NCBI RefSeq assembly: GCF_024609245.1
Contig: NZ_JANJYH010000008.1
Location: forward strand, 62,001 to 126,000
Length of the DNA stretch: 64,000 nucleotides
Direction: 5' to 3'
Source: Haloarchaeobius sp. FL176
Lineage (GTDB): Archaea; Halobacteriota; Halobacteria; Halobacteriales; Natrialbaceae
Shown here in pieces: positions 9,249 to 17,868 of this stretch. How positions within the stretch are numbered: position 1 is the first letter of the stretch; every line of letters begins with the position of its first letter. The notes below the pieces were generated by a model. That model was not told where the DNA came from. It made no database searches and saw nothing but the letters and a program-made list of their open reading frames with translations. The position numbers were made by a program, and so were the translations under genes.

Positions 9249-10085
9249 ATGGGAGAACACGACTCCACGGCGTTCGGTAGACGAACGATGCTCGCGCTGG
9301 TCGGAGCCAGTTCGGCGACCGCCCTCGCCGGCTGTCTGGGCGGTGACGGCGGTGAGGAGACCCCGACCCCGACGGCGACGCCCAGCGACCGGGTCCCCGA
9401 ACAGTACCGGACTGCGACGGGGGCTGGTGGCGGCGAGCGCGACCCGGACAATCTCGCCAGCAAGAGCGACGTGAGCTACCAGTCCCAGCCCCAGGGCGGG
9501 CAGCAGTGCTCCGGCTGTACGTTCTACATCCCCGACAAGAACGGGGACGGCGTCGGTGCCTGTACCATCGTCGAAGGGACCATCGACCCGAGCGGCTACT
9601 GCACGAGCTACGTCGCCCACGAGCAAAACGGCGGGGACGGCGGCGAGTCGGTCTCGCCCATCGACGTCCCCGAGGACGCACGCTGTGCCGTCTGTGACAT
9701 GATGGCCGCGAACTTCCCCGAGTGGAACGCACAGGCCGTCCACGCCGACGACACCCGTGAGTTCTTCTGTACGGCCGGCTGTGCGACGACCTACTACGCA
9801 GTCACGGATCAGTTCGCGGCGACCGACGCCGACATCGCGGGAGTCTGGGTCAGGGACCTGAACTCGCGGGAGCTCGTCGACGGGACGGCCGCGTACTACG
9901 CGCTCGAAACCGACCAGGACAGGTACGACGACCCGATGCGCGTGAACCCCGCACCGTTCTCCTCGCGCGAGGATGCGGTTGCGTACGTCGACGAGGTCGA
10001 CTATCTCAGCGAGGACGATATCGTGGAACTCTCCGCCTTCGACCGGGAGCTGGCCGAGCAGTACCGTGGCCAGTTGCTGGAGTAG
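9249..10085 (+). CDS. nosL: HiPIP-like Fe-S domain fused to NosL, Tat lipoprotein
   Basis: 278 residues. The signal has GRRTMLAL (Tat) and lipobox ALAGC, Cys29. Residues ~65-125 fit the high-potential iron-sulfur protein family: Cys87, Cys90, Cys105 and Cys118 with spacing x2, x14, x12 (classical HiPIP x2, x14, x13), plus VSYQSQP before and GYCTSYV after. Residues ~140-278 are NosL: CAVCDMM (146-152) is the Cys/Met copper motif, followed by AQAVHADDTREFFCTAGC and a long C-terminal half. NosL delivers Cu(I) to N2O reductase in bacteria. A [4Fe-4S] electron carrier fused to a copper chaperone suggests redox handling of copper or its ligands; that role is inference. A TATA-like stretch lies near 9217-9225. 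Confidence 0.85.
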   Translation: MGEHDSTAFGRRTMLALVGASSATALAGCLGGDGGEETPTPTATPSDRVPEQYRTATGAGGGERDPDNLASKSDVSYQSQPQGGQQCSGCTFYIPDKNGDGVGACTIVEGTIDPSGYCTSYVAHEQNGGDGGESVSPIDVPEDARCAVCDMMAANFPEWNAQAVHADDTREFFCTAGCATTYYAVTDQFAATDADIAGVWVRDLNSRELVDGTAAYYALETDQDRYDDPMRVNPAPFSSREDAVAYVDEVDYLSEDDIVELSAFDRELAEQYRGQLLE

Positions 10086-10132
10086 TGACGGGTAGGCCCG
10101 CGAACCCGGCCAGGGTACGGGCCGCCCGCAGC

Positions 10133-10645
10133 TCAGTCGAGCAGGCCGTCGTCGACTAGCCGGGTGAACCGGTCGACCAGCCGGTCGGGCAGCGAGGGCG
10201 TGACCTCGTCCAGCAGCCGCCGCGTCTCCTCGGGACGTGTCAGCGTGATGTGGCTCCGGCCCTGCTGGTCGTAGCACTTCTCCGCGACTCCGGCCTCGAC
10301 GAGCGTCGAGACGTGCCAGGAGATTGTGCTTCGGGCCACGTCGAGTTCCTCGGCGAGGTCGGCCGCCGATGGCTCGGGATTCTCGAGGGCGACGACGATG
10401 ATACCGCGGACCGTCTCGCGGCGCAGGAGCGCGATGGTCCGCTGCTCCCACGTTTCGTACCCCGTGGGGAAGTAGTGTGTCCGACCGCGTAGCTCCTCGG
10501 TGTCGAGTCGGCCGGCCTCCAGAAGACGACGGAGGTGGTACTGGGCCTGCCCGGTTGCGATGTCGAGCTCCCTGGCGAGCTCGTTGAAGTGGACGCCGGG
10601 ATGGGACTCGATGTGATTGTGGACGCTCCGTCGCACGTCGCTCAT
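10133..10645 (-). CDS. Double winged-helix transcriptional regulator
   Basis: 170 residues with two winged HTH units: residues ~4-60 (FNELARELDIATGQAQYHLR) and ~75-135 (DLAEELDVARSTISWHVSTL), each followed by a wing. This tandem layout is common in haloarchaeal regulators, often placed near genes for metal or respiratory proteins. It converges on the HiPIP-NosL gene (47 bases apart), so it may control the copper-maturation locus. No sensory domain or clear metal-binding cluster is visible; Cys is limited to one in EKCYDQQG, and a simple Fe-S or metal sensor is not supported. Confidence 0.8.
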   Translation of the reverse strand: MSDVRRSVHNHIESHPGVHFNELARELDIATGQAQYHLRRLLEAGRLDTEELRGRTHYFPTGYETWEQRTIALLRRETVRGIIVVALENPEPSAADLAEELDVARSTISWHVSTLVEAGVAEKCYDQQGRSHITLTRPEETRRLLDEVTPSLPDRLVDRFTRLVDDGLLD

Positions 10646-10715
10646 AACAGTCGACGGTAGCCGTCTCCAGACTAAATATGCCCCACTCGTTCCCGGTCAG
10701 CGAGAACTGGCACCG

Positions 10716-11036
10716 TCAGGTCGAAGGGGCGGGGGGTTCGCTCCGGTAGAGAGCGTACAGGACCAGCGTCGCGACGACGAAGTCGGAGCCGTGTTCGACG
10801 AGGTGGTGGACCGGCATCGGGACGACCCCGAACACCGTCCCGAACCCGACGACAGACCGGCCGACGAGCAGTCCGAGTGCGGCCGACACCAGGAGGTAGA
10901 CCCGCGACCGGCGCCGTCGGTAGCCGGTCAGCCCGATCAGGAACAGTGCCGTCGTCCCGAGCGTCGCCAGGCCGAGCACGATGACCAGTAGCGTCGCCTC
11001 GGTCCCGCTCAGCCACTCGCCGACTGACTGTAACAT
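10716..11036 (-). CDS. Small three-helix membrane protein (haloarchaeal conserved type)
   Basis: 106 residues from the ATG at 11036. Hydrophobic segments: LLVIVLGLATLGTTALFLIG, VYLLVSAALGLLVG and FVVATLVLYALYR, with a conserved-looking HHLVEHGSDFVV just before the last helix. Haloarchaea carry many such proteins beside winged-helix regulators (DUF7471-like by my recollection). Upstream in-frame starts add an Arg-rich, non-helical leader and are not favoured. Two closely placed His and one in the membrane-proximal segment could bind haem or metal, but this is not shown. Confidence 0.6.
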   Translation of the reverse strand: MLQSVGEWLSGTEATLLVIVLGLATLGTTALFLIGLTGYRRRRSRVYLLVSAALGLLVGRSVVGFGTVFGVVPMPVHHLVEHGSDFVVATLVLYALYRSEPPAPST

Positions 11037-11225
11037 CCTCGGGCTGCCCCTTCTCGCTCGTGCTGCGAGTGTGTTTCGGCTCCCGTCGGCGAGAGCACGC
11101 CACAGAGATATGTGCGGGCGGGGGCGGAGCAGTCCGTCCGCTACGACGACCAACGGCTCGGGGCCGCCTCGCCGGCAGGGAAAAGCACTATCACAGTCAC
11201 TCGTGATGCTCGGGATAGGTCACAG

Positions 11226-12719
11226 ATGAGCCAGCGCGAACCGGCCGCCGAGTTGGGACTGCTCGACGCGACGATGATTGGCATGGGCGCGATGATCGGC
11301 GCTGGCATCTTCGTACTGACCGGACTCGCCGCCGAGATTTCGGGGCCGGCCGCCATCCTCGTGTTCGTGTTGAACGGGGTGGTGACCGCCTTCACCGGGC
11401 TGTGTTACGCCGAACTGGCGTCGTCGATTCCGAAGAGCGGCGGTGGCTACGCGTTCGTGCGGGAGATCTTCGACGACCTCCCGTCGTTCGTGATGGGCTG
11501 GATGCTCTGGTTCGCGTACATGATCGCGGGCGCGCTGTACGCGCTCGGCTTCGCACCGAACTTCCTCGAGTTCCTGCACGTGTACGGGTTCGTGCCGCCG
11601 CCGGGTGAGGTCGGAGCGGTGACGCTGGGCGTCCTGCCGGTCGGGATTCCGGCGAAGGTCGCACTCGCCTTCGCGGCGGTGCTCCTACTCGTCACTGTCA
11701 ACGCACTCTCGACGGCCGCCAGCGGGAGCATCGAGACGATATTCACGGCGACGAAGGTGACGATACTGCTGGTGTTCGTCGCGTTCGGCTTCCTCTCGGC
11801 CGGCAGCGGGGGCGAGACGAGCTTCACCTTCCAGAACTTCGACCCGCTGTTTCAGGAGGGGAAGGGCGCGTTCAGCATCCTGCCCGCGATGGGACTGACG
11901 TTCATCGCGTTCGAGGGGTACGACCTCATCACGACGGTCACCGAGGAGGTCGAGAACCCGCGCGAGAACATCCCGAAGGCCATCTTCTTCAGCCTCGCGG
12001 TGACCGTCCTGGTCTACATACTGGTGGTCACGGTGGCCATCGGTACCCTCGGGGCCGGTGGGCTGGCGGAGAACGGCGAGGCCGGCATCGCGGTCGCCGC
12101 CACGTCGTTCATGCCCGAGAACCTGCCGGTCATCAAGAACGGCGGTGCCATCATCGTCTTCGGGGCCATCTTCTCGACCATCACGGCGCTCAACGCGGTC
12201 GTTATCGCCTCCTCGCGCGTCGCCTTCGCGATGGGTCGGGAGGACCAGCTGCCGACCTCGGTCGGCAACATCCACCACCGGTACGGGACGCCGTTCGTCG
12301 CCATCCTGACGAGTGCGGTGGTCATGCTCATGTCGGTCGGGCTGCCGACGAAGAGCGCTGGCAACATGTCGAGCCTGTTCTTCCTGCTCTCCTTCATCAT
12401 CGTCAACGGCGCGGTCATCAAGCTGCGCCGCGAGCGGCCGGACATGAACCGGCCGTACGAGATCCCGTACTACCCCATCCCGCCACTGATGGGCATCCTG
12501 CTGAACCTCGTGCTGACGGTCGTGCTCGTGGACTACCTGCTCCGTACCGACCCGCTCGCGCTCGTGCTGAGCGTGGCCTGGATACTGCTCGGGGTCGTGT
12601 TCTACTTCGCGTACTTCCGTGAGACCGGCGAGGAAGCGCCGGGCGAGCCGACGACCGCGACGACGACCGACCAGACCGGTCCCGAGGGGGCCGGCGAGAC
12701 CACCGGAGGGAACGATTAA
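11226..12719 (+). CDS. APC-superfamily amino acid transporter
   Basis: 497 residues, about 12 transmembrane helices, from the ATG at 11226. Helix 1 carries the APC signature MIGMGAMIGAGIFVLTG (the G-A-G-I-F substrate-binding break) and helix 6 has the FIAFEGYDLITTVTEEVENPRENIP pattern read in two parts: FIAFEGYD and EEVENPRENIP, typical of cationic amino acid or polyamine carriers. The C-terminal tail is Thr-rich and polar. It is followed after two bases by a TrkA-like protein, an arrangement frequent in haloarchaea where the nucleotide-binding partner is thought to regulate the transporter. Substrate cannot be fixed from sequence. Confidence 0.88.
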   Translation: MSQREPAAELGLLDATMIGMGAMIGAGIFVLTGLAAEISGPAAILVFVLNGVVTAFTGLCYAELASSIPKSGGGYAFVREIFDDLPSFVMGWMLWFAYMIAGALYALGFAPNFLEFLHVYGFVPPPGEVGAVTLGVLPVGIPAKVALAFAAVLLLVTVNALSTAASGSIETIFTATKVTILLVFVAFGFLSAGSGGETSFTFQNFDPLFQEGKGAFSILPAMGLTFIAFEGYDLITTVTEEVENPRENIPKAIFFSLAVTVLVYILVVTVAIGTLGAGGLAENGEAGIAVAATSFMPENLPVIKNGGAIIVFGAIFSTITALNAVVIASSRVAFAMGREDQLPTSVGNIHHRYGTPFVAILTSAVVMLMSVGLPTKSAGNMSSLFFLLSFIIVNGAVIKLRRERPDMNRPYEIPYYPIPPLMGILLNLVLTVVLVDYLLRTDPLALVLSVAWILLGVVFYFAYFRETGEEAPGEPTTATTTDQTGPEGAGETTGGND

Positions 12720-12721
12720 TT

Positions 12722-13369
12722 ATGCCACAGAAACGCATCGCGATAGCTGGCGGTGGACGTGTCGGCAGACGAGCAGCGAACCTCCTCGACGACCGCGGCC
12801 ACGACGTGGTCGTCATCGAGGACGACCCGGAACAGGTCGGGTTGCTGGAGGAGGAGCACGTCGCAACGGTCATCTCGGGCGACGCGACACGCCCGAGCAT
12901 CCTCAGTCAGGTCGGCCTCGACCGCGTCGACTCGCTCGCGGCACTGACCGACGAGACGGGGACGAACCTCGCTATCTGCATGACGGCGGCCCACCTCCGT
13001 CCGAATCTCCGGACGGTCATGCGCAGCGAGTACGACGTCGGTGACGAGTACGACGGGATGGTCGACGAGGTCGTCTTCACCGAGGCCGCCGGGGCCCGCG
13101 CCGCGGTCAACCTCATCGAGCGCGACGTCCAGACGCTGGAGTCCGTGACGGGTGACCTGGACATCCTCCAGATCGAGGTCGTCGAGGGTGCGCCCGTCGC
13201 CGGTCGGACCCTGGAGGAGGTCTCCCTGCCGCGGGGCAGTCTCGTGGTCTCCGGTGCGGATGGCGACCACACCGCGCGGTCCGACACCAGACTCGAGGTC
13301 GGTGAGACCTACATCGTCGCCGTCGAACCGGCCGTCGCAAACGAGGTCGTCAACCTCTTCCAGACGTGA
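12722..13369 (+). CDS. TrkA-N/TrkA-C nucleotide-binding regulator
   Basis: 215 residues. Rossmann NAD-binding motif GGGRVGRRAANLL near residues 10-22 (G-x-G-x-x-G) with the acidic end of strand 2 in VVVIEDDPE. An RCK_N/TrkA-N domain spans ~5-125 and a TrkA-C/RCK_C domain ~145-215 (LPRGSLVVSGADGDHTARSD). No membrane helices. It starts two bases after the APC transporter, so it most likely gates that transporter rather than a K+ channel. Its stop overlaps the start of the following metallo-hydrolase (GTGA). Confidence 0.85.
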   Translation: MPQKRIAIAGGGRVGRRAANLLDDRGHDVVVIEDDPEQVGLLEEEHVATVISGDATRPSILSQVGLDRVDSLAALTDETGTNLAICMTAAHLRPNLRTVMRSEYDVGDEYDGMVDEVVFTEAAGARAAVNLIERDVQTLESVTGDLDILQIEVVEGAPVAGRTLEEVSLPRGSLVVSGADGDHTARSDTRLEVGETYIVAVEPAVANEVVNLFQT

Positions 13370-14046
13370 CTGGGGCGACATCGCTCGACGACGACGAGGC
13401 GCTCTGGCGACTCGACCTCGGCTCCGTCAACGCCTACCTCGTCGACGACGGGGACGTGACGCTGGTCGACGCGGGAACCCCACGCTCCGTCGACGACATC
13501 AGGGACGGACTCTCGACCGCCGGCTACACCGTCGCGGACGTCGACCGGGTCCTCGTCACGCACTTCGACCTGGACCACGTGGGCGGTCTCGCCGGCCTCG
13601 ACCTCGACTGCCCGCTCTACGCGATGGAGCCGGATGCGAGTTTCCTCGACGGCTCGCGGAAACCGCCGCTCCGCAACGGGAAGGGGCTGTTCCAGCGCGT
13701 GGCCGGCGCGTTTCTCACGCTCCCAGAGGGTCCCGTCTTCCGTCTGGACGACGAGGAGTCCATCGGCGGCTTCGTCGCCCACCACACGCCCGGCCACACG
13801 CCGGGACACACCGCGTTCCACCACCCCGAACTGGGGGTCGCGCTGGTGGGCGATCTGGTCCGTGAGAGCGGCGGCGAGCTCGGGACGCTGCCCTGGCCGA
13901 TGGCCTACGACAAGGGACGGAACCGAGAGAGCGTCCACAGGCTGGCGGCCCGGGAGCTAAACTTCGACGTGCTCGGAATGGGGCACGGCCGGCCGCTCCC
14001 CGCCGACGGGGCCGAGGTACTCGCACGGCTCGCCCGTGCCATCTGA
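13366..14046 (+). CDS. Metallo-beta-lactamase-fold hydrolase
   Basis: 226 residues; GTG start at 13366 overlaps the preceding stop. The metal motif reads THFDLDHVGG, i.e. H-x-D-x-D-H in place of the usual H-x-H-x-D-H, with further ligands in HHTPGHTPGH (His near 145) and GDLVRESGG. The C terminus has LGMGHGRPL, the usual final His. The Asp substitution at the second His is seen in part of the family and need not abolish activity. Substrate unknown; glyoxalase-II-like thioester or phosphodiester hydrolysis are possibilities. Coupled to the TrkA-like gene but the functional link is unclear. Confidence 0.82.
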   Translation: MTGATSLDDDEALWRLDLGSVNAYLVDDGDVTLVDAGTPRSVDDIRDGLSTAGYTVADVDRVLVTHFDLDHVGGLAGLDLDCPLYAMEPDASFLDGSRKPPLRNGKGLFQRVAGAFLTLPEGPVFRLDDEESIGGFVAHHTPGHTPGHTAFHHPELGVALVGDLVRESGGELGTLPWPMAYDKGRNRESVHRLAARELNFDVLGMGHGRPLPADGAEVLARLARAI

Positions 14047-14159
14047 CCGGAGAAAAGCGAGAACCGCGCGACTGAGGCATGTTCAGTAGAGATGTTCAGT
14101 AGTTACGTTCATCACTGAATATCTGAGCGGCCGTTACGGCCCGGGACACCGGGAGCAGT

Positions 14160-15596
14160 TCACTGTGCCTCGACAGCCCTCGCGACGGCGAGCGCGGTCG
14201 CTTCGTCGTTCCAGTCGGTGACGACCTGCAGCCCGACGGGCTTCCCGTCGACCGTGCCACAGGGGACCGAGACGGCCGGCGTTCCGGTGCAGTTGAACGG
14301 AGCCGTGTTCTCGACCGCCCGGAGGAGCCCCTCCATGCCGGAGAGTTCGCCGAACTCGGGCGCCGGGATGGGCGTGGTCGGCGTCACGAGCACGTCGTAC
14401 TCCGAGAGCGCGTCGCGGACCGCGCGGGTGAACTGGCGCTGCACCCCCTTCGCTGCGACGTAGGCCGAGCCGTCACCCTCCGTCAGCACACCGTTCGTGA
14501 CGAGGAGGCCCGCGACGTTCTCGCCGAACTCACCACGGCCGTTCGCGTCGGCGAGCGCCCCACGGAGCGGCTCCGACGTACCGGTGCCGGTCGCGTACGA
14601 CGCGCCGTTCGCACCCACGGACGCCGCGAACTCCAGGCCGGCGATGGCGCCGACGGCGGGCCCCATCGTCGCGTAGCCGTCGAGCGACACCTCGTCGGCC
14701 GACGCGCCGGCGTCGACCAGTCCGTCAACGGCCGACGAGACACGCGCCCCGACCGCATCCTCGCTCGTCGCCATCGCCTCGGAGACGACGGCGACGTCGA
14801 GCCCCTCGACGCCACCCTCGACCGCGTCGGCGTACGCCGACGCCGCCGGCGTGCCCCGCGTCGAGGGGTCGGCCACGTCCGGCCCGGCGATCGATTCGAG
14901 GACCCGCGCGGCGGTCTCGACGTCACGCGCGAGTGGGCCGACGTGGTCGAGCGACTGCGAGAGGTCGACGACCCCGAACCGGGAGACCCGCTGGTGGGTC
15001 GGCTTGATGCCCACGACACCGCAGAACGACGCCGGGATTCGCACCGACCCGCCGGTGTCGGTACCGAGCGCGGCGTCGACGTAGCCCGCGGCGACCGCGG
15101 CACCGCTCCCGCTGGAGGAGCCGCCGGGGACGCAGCCATCGACGGCCGGGTTTCTGGTCGGGCCGTGGGCACACGTCTCGCCGGTGATGTAGAAGGCGAA
15201 CTCGTCCATGTTCGTCGTCCCAACCAGACTCGCATCGGCGTCGACCAGCCGGTCGACGACGGTCGCACTGTGGGGCGGCTCGAACTCGAACCCGGGCGAG
15301 CCGCAGGTCGAGGGGGCACCGGCGACCAGGATGTTCTCCTTGACGGCCATCTCGAGGTCCGAAAGCGGGCCGTCCCCACCGCCGAGTTCGAACCGCTGGC
15401 GGAAGGCATTGTACTCGTCCTCGCCGGGCGACGGGTCGACACGGTAGTCGTTCTCGGGCACCGCGGCGGCGAGTGCGTCGTACTGTCCAGCCTGCTCCCG
15501 TGTGGCCTCCAGGAATGCCCCCACCGTTCCTTCGTCCGTGTCGAGGCCGTGCCGCTCGACGACCGACTCGACGGTCGTCCTGTCTATCTCTGTCAT
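14160..15596 (-). CDS. Amidase-signature family hydrolase
   Basis: 478 residues. The Ser-cisSer-Lys triad can be seen: Lys in MAVKENILVAG, cis-Ser and nucleophile Ser in GGSSSGSGAAVAAG and GTDTGGSVRIPASFCG. The length and C-terminal part (TPAVSVPCG, GLQVVTDWNDEATAL) agree with GatA-related amidases. It is not GatA proper as judged by the absence of gatB/gatC nearby and weaker match in the middle region; a monofunctional amidase acting on small amides is more likely. Single gene, divergent from the 15699 gene with 102 bases between starts. Confidence 0.88.
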   Translation of the reverse strand: MTEIDRTTVESVVERHGLDTDEGTVGAFLEATREQAGQYDALAAAVPENDYRVDPSPGEDEYNAFRQRFELGGGDGPLSDLEMAVKENILVAGAPSTCGSPGFEFEPPHSATVVDRLVDADASLVGTTNMDEFAFYITGETCAHGPTRNPAVDGCVPGGSSSGSGAAVAAGYVDAALGTDTGGSVRIPASFCGVVGIKPTHQRVSRFGVVDLSQSLDHVGPLARDVETAARVLESIAGPDVADPSTRGTPAASAYADAVEGGVEGLDVAVVSEAMATSEDAVGARVSSAVDGLVDAGASADEVSLDGYATMGPAVGAIAGLEFAASVGANGASYATGTGTSEPLRGALADANGRGEFGENVAGLLVTNGVLTEGDGSAYVAAKGVQRQFTRAVRDALSEYDVLVTPTTPIPAPEFGELSGMEGLLRAVENTAPFNCTGTPAVSVPCGTVDGKPVGLQVVTDWNDEATALAVARAVEAQ

Positions 15597-15698
15597 GGGT
15601 AGTGACAGGTATTAGCACTGTAAGTAGCTACGGGTCGGGGAGGTTCTGCGGGGCGAGCCGACCGACACCAGACCGATTATCTGCCTCCGGCGACTGGT

Positions 15699-16427
15699 GT
15701 GACTGTGACTGACTGGCCACCACGCGAGCCCGCTGACGCGACCGACGCCATCGAGCACCGGGACGAACTCGTCGCCGCAGTCCACGACCACGCCGGTGGC
15801 ATCGCCTACCAGCTCGCCCGTCTCAAGGGTGGCGACTACGGCCGCGAGACGTTCACCACCGACGCCGGTGAGTGGACCGTGAAGTACGAGGGTGGCGACC
15901 TCGAGTTCCTGCTGTTCGAGCCGAAGCGCGGCGACGACGTGTACGTGGTCTCGACGAAGCAGCCGCCCGAACCCGGGGCGCTGGCGACCGCGATGGCCGA
16001 CTACGACGCCTTCGTGGCGGCGTTCGACCGGTACGTCTCGGAGCGGACCGGCGTGCTCGACGACGTGTCGACCGAGTTCCCGGACGTGACGAGCACCGAC
16101 CAGGTCGTGGCGGAGCGCGACCGTGTCGTGAACCGCATCCGGGAGGTGTGCGACGCCATCGCGGGCGAACTGCGCCGCTACGAGGGCGGCGACTACGGCA
16201 CGTTCACCGAGCGGGTCGACGGCGACCGCTGGGAGCTGAAGTGGGACGAGGACGGCACCTCGTACCTCCGCGTGGGCGGTTCCGGCGGCCTCTACCTGCT
16301 CTCGCAGTACGAGCACCCCTCCGCCGCCGACGTCCGCGAGTACGCTCCCCGGTTCGCCGGCTTCGTGGACGCCTACAACGAGTTCGTCGCGGGGCTGGAG
16401 TCGGACCTCGGAACCGTCGAGCTGTAG
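15699..16427 (+). CDS. Uncharacterised protein with an internal tandem duplication
   Basis: 242 residues, GTG start (a second GTG two codons on is possible). Not recognised as a named family. The two halves are clearly related: YQLARLKGGDYGRETFTTD...WTVKYEGGDLEFLLF...VYVVSTKQPPEP in residues ~30-110 and LRRYEGGDYGTFTER...WELKWDEDGTSYLRV...LYLLSQYEHPSA in ~155-225, each followed by a helical A..F..FV.A...FV segment. Each half therefore looks like a small antiparallel beta domain plus a helix. No signal peptide or membrane helix; cytoplasmic. Function unknown. Confidence 0.7.
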   Translation: MTVTDWPPREPADATDAIEHRDELVAAVHDHAGGIAYQLARLKGGDYGRETFTTDAGEWTVKYEGGDLEFLLFEPKRGDDVYVVSTKQPPEPGALATAMADYDAFVAAFDRYVSERTGVLDDVSTEFPDVTSTDQVVAERDRVVNRIREVCDAIAGELRRYEGGDYGTFTERVDGDRWELKWDEDGTSYLRVGGSGGLYLLSQYEHPSAADVREYAPRFAGFVDAYNEFVAGLESDLGTVEL

Positions 16428-16496
16428 TCGGACCGCCGAACTATCGACTGGCGGGCGTGTCGTCAGAGCTTTACGCCCTGGCCGCGGCTACCGAAC

Positions 16497-17099
16497 GTGG
16501 ATTCTAACGACGTCCGACGCGAGTGGGCCGACCGGTCCGGCGAGTACTCGCCGGCGTACTACGCCCAGCTTGGGTCGGACGAGGCGAGCGAGTTCCTGGT
16601 GTCGACGCTCGAGCGACGGGTCGGGCAGGACGCCCGCGTGCTCGAGCTCGGCTGTAGCTCCGGGCGACACCTCGCCGCGCTCGCCGACGCGGGCTTCACG
16701 AACCTGGCCGGTATCGACGTGAACCCCGACGCGCTGGACGTGCTCGCCGAGAGTTACCCGGCACTGGCGGAGACCGGCACGTTCCGCGCAGCGTCGATCG
16801 AGGAGTTCCTTCCGGAGCTCCCGGACGACGCCTTCGACGCGGTGGTCTCCGTCGAGACGCTCCAGCACGTCCACCCCGACGAGGCGTGGGTGTTCGACGA
16901 GATCGCCCGGGTCGCGGGCGAGCTGGTCGTCGTCGTCGAGTACGAGGACGGCGACCCCGGGACGGTGACGGAGGTCCGTGGCGGCATTCCGCTGTACGTC
17001 CGGGACTGGAGCGCCGAGTTCACGTCCCGCGGGCTCCGGGAGGTCGACTCCACGACGACGACGCGAGACAGGGTACACGTGTTCGAGCCGGGGAAGTAG
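16497..17099 (+). CDS. Class I SAM-dependent methyltransferase
   Basis: 200 residues, GTG start, with a TATA-like CTTTACG about 27 bases upstream that supports a leaderless transcript from this start. SAM-binding motif I is VLELGCSSGRHLAAL (~residues 42-56), the acidic motif II is in NLAGIDVNPDALDVL, and motif post-I/IV is FDAVVSVETLQHV. The C-terminal strand set includes YVRDWSAEFTSRGLREV, a lid seen in small-molecule or tRNA/cofactor methyltransferases. Substrate cannot be told. Confidence 0.85.
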   Translation: MDSNDVRREWADRSGEYSPAYYAQLGSDEASEFLVSTLERRVGQDARVLELGCSSGRHLAALADAGFTNLAGIDVNPDALDVLAESYPALAETGTFRAASIEEFLPELPDDAFDAVVSVETLQHVHPDEAWVFDEIARVAGELVVVVEYEDGDPGTVTEVRGGIPLYVRDWSAEFTSRGLREVDSTTTTRDRVHVFEPGK

Positions 17100-17151
17100 T
17101 CCAGCGGGTCGTCGAAACGGAGGCCGGTCGCGTGGCGGACTGGGTGTCGGT

Positions 17152-17751
17152 TCAGACTCCCAGCCACTCGTCTTTCCTGACGGGGTAGCCGTTCTCGCGG
17201 GCGAACGTGGCCGCCTCGCGCCGCACGGAGCGGGAGCCTGGGAGTTCGCCGTCCTGCGCTAACCGGTCGAGTATCCAGTCGCAGATGTACGGGATACCCT
17301 CGTCCTCGTCGGTCGGAGCGAGGTCTTCCAGTGCCGTGAACGTCTTCTCGTAGGCGTCGCGCTGTGAGCCGCTGAGCTCGACATCGCGGGCCTCGTCGGC
17401 CGCCTCGACGACGCGTTTCATCCCCGAAGCGACCGTGGGGCGCTGGAGCCGGAACCTGACCTCGGTCGGTGAGTCGAAGGTCTCCGCGTCGGCGTCGGGG
17501 AGCAGTTCGTCGGCCCGCATCGGACCCTCCCGTGCGTCGAGCTCTACATCGCCGATTGCCTCGACGACTTCCCGCCCCGTCGCCGGGAAGGGAACGGACT
17601 CGAGTGCGGCCGCTGCCTCCGCGAGGGCCTCGACGTCGACGGGCGGCTCGGGTTCCCCCGTGCGTTCCAGCTCCTCGCGGATGGCGCGCATTCGCTGCCG
17701 TACGTCCGCGTCGCGGGCCTGTTTCTCCCTGCCGCGTTTGTCGTCTGCCAT
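17152..17751 (-). CDS. DUF5789-like haloarchaeal protein
   Basis: 199 residues, very acidic and charged. N-terminal ADDKRGREKQARDADVRQR is a charged helix; residues ~40-125 contain ALESVPFPATGREVVEAIG and LLPDADAETFDSPTEVRFRL, a pattern I recognise from haloarchaeal DUF5789 proteins (small helical domain PatxxElvea.G...). The second half adds a helical extension ending in REAATFARENGYPVRKDEW. No catalytic motif or membrane segment. Single gene; role unknown. Confidence 0.6.
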   Translation of the reverse strand: MADDKRGREKQARDADVRQRMRAIREELERTGEPEPPVDVEALAEAAAALESVPFPATGREVVEAIGDVELDAREGPMRADELLPDADAETFDSPTEVRFRLQRPTVASGMKRVVEAADEARDVELSGSQRDAYEKTFTALEDLAPTDEDEGIPYICDWILDRLAQDGELPGSRSVRREAATFARENGYPVRKDEWLGV

Positions 17752-17868
17752 ACCATCCGTACGCTATCAGTTCTGATAACGCTGTGCCCCGGAGTCGCCG
17801 GCGATGCTGTGACTGCACCAGCTGTGGGAATGTAGGAGACAGCGGCCAACTGCGAGACGGCCGTCCCG

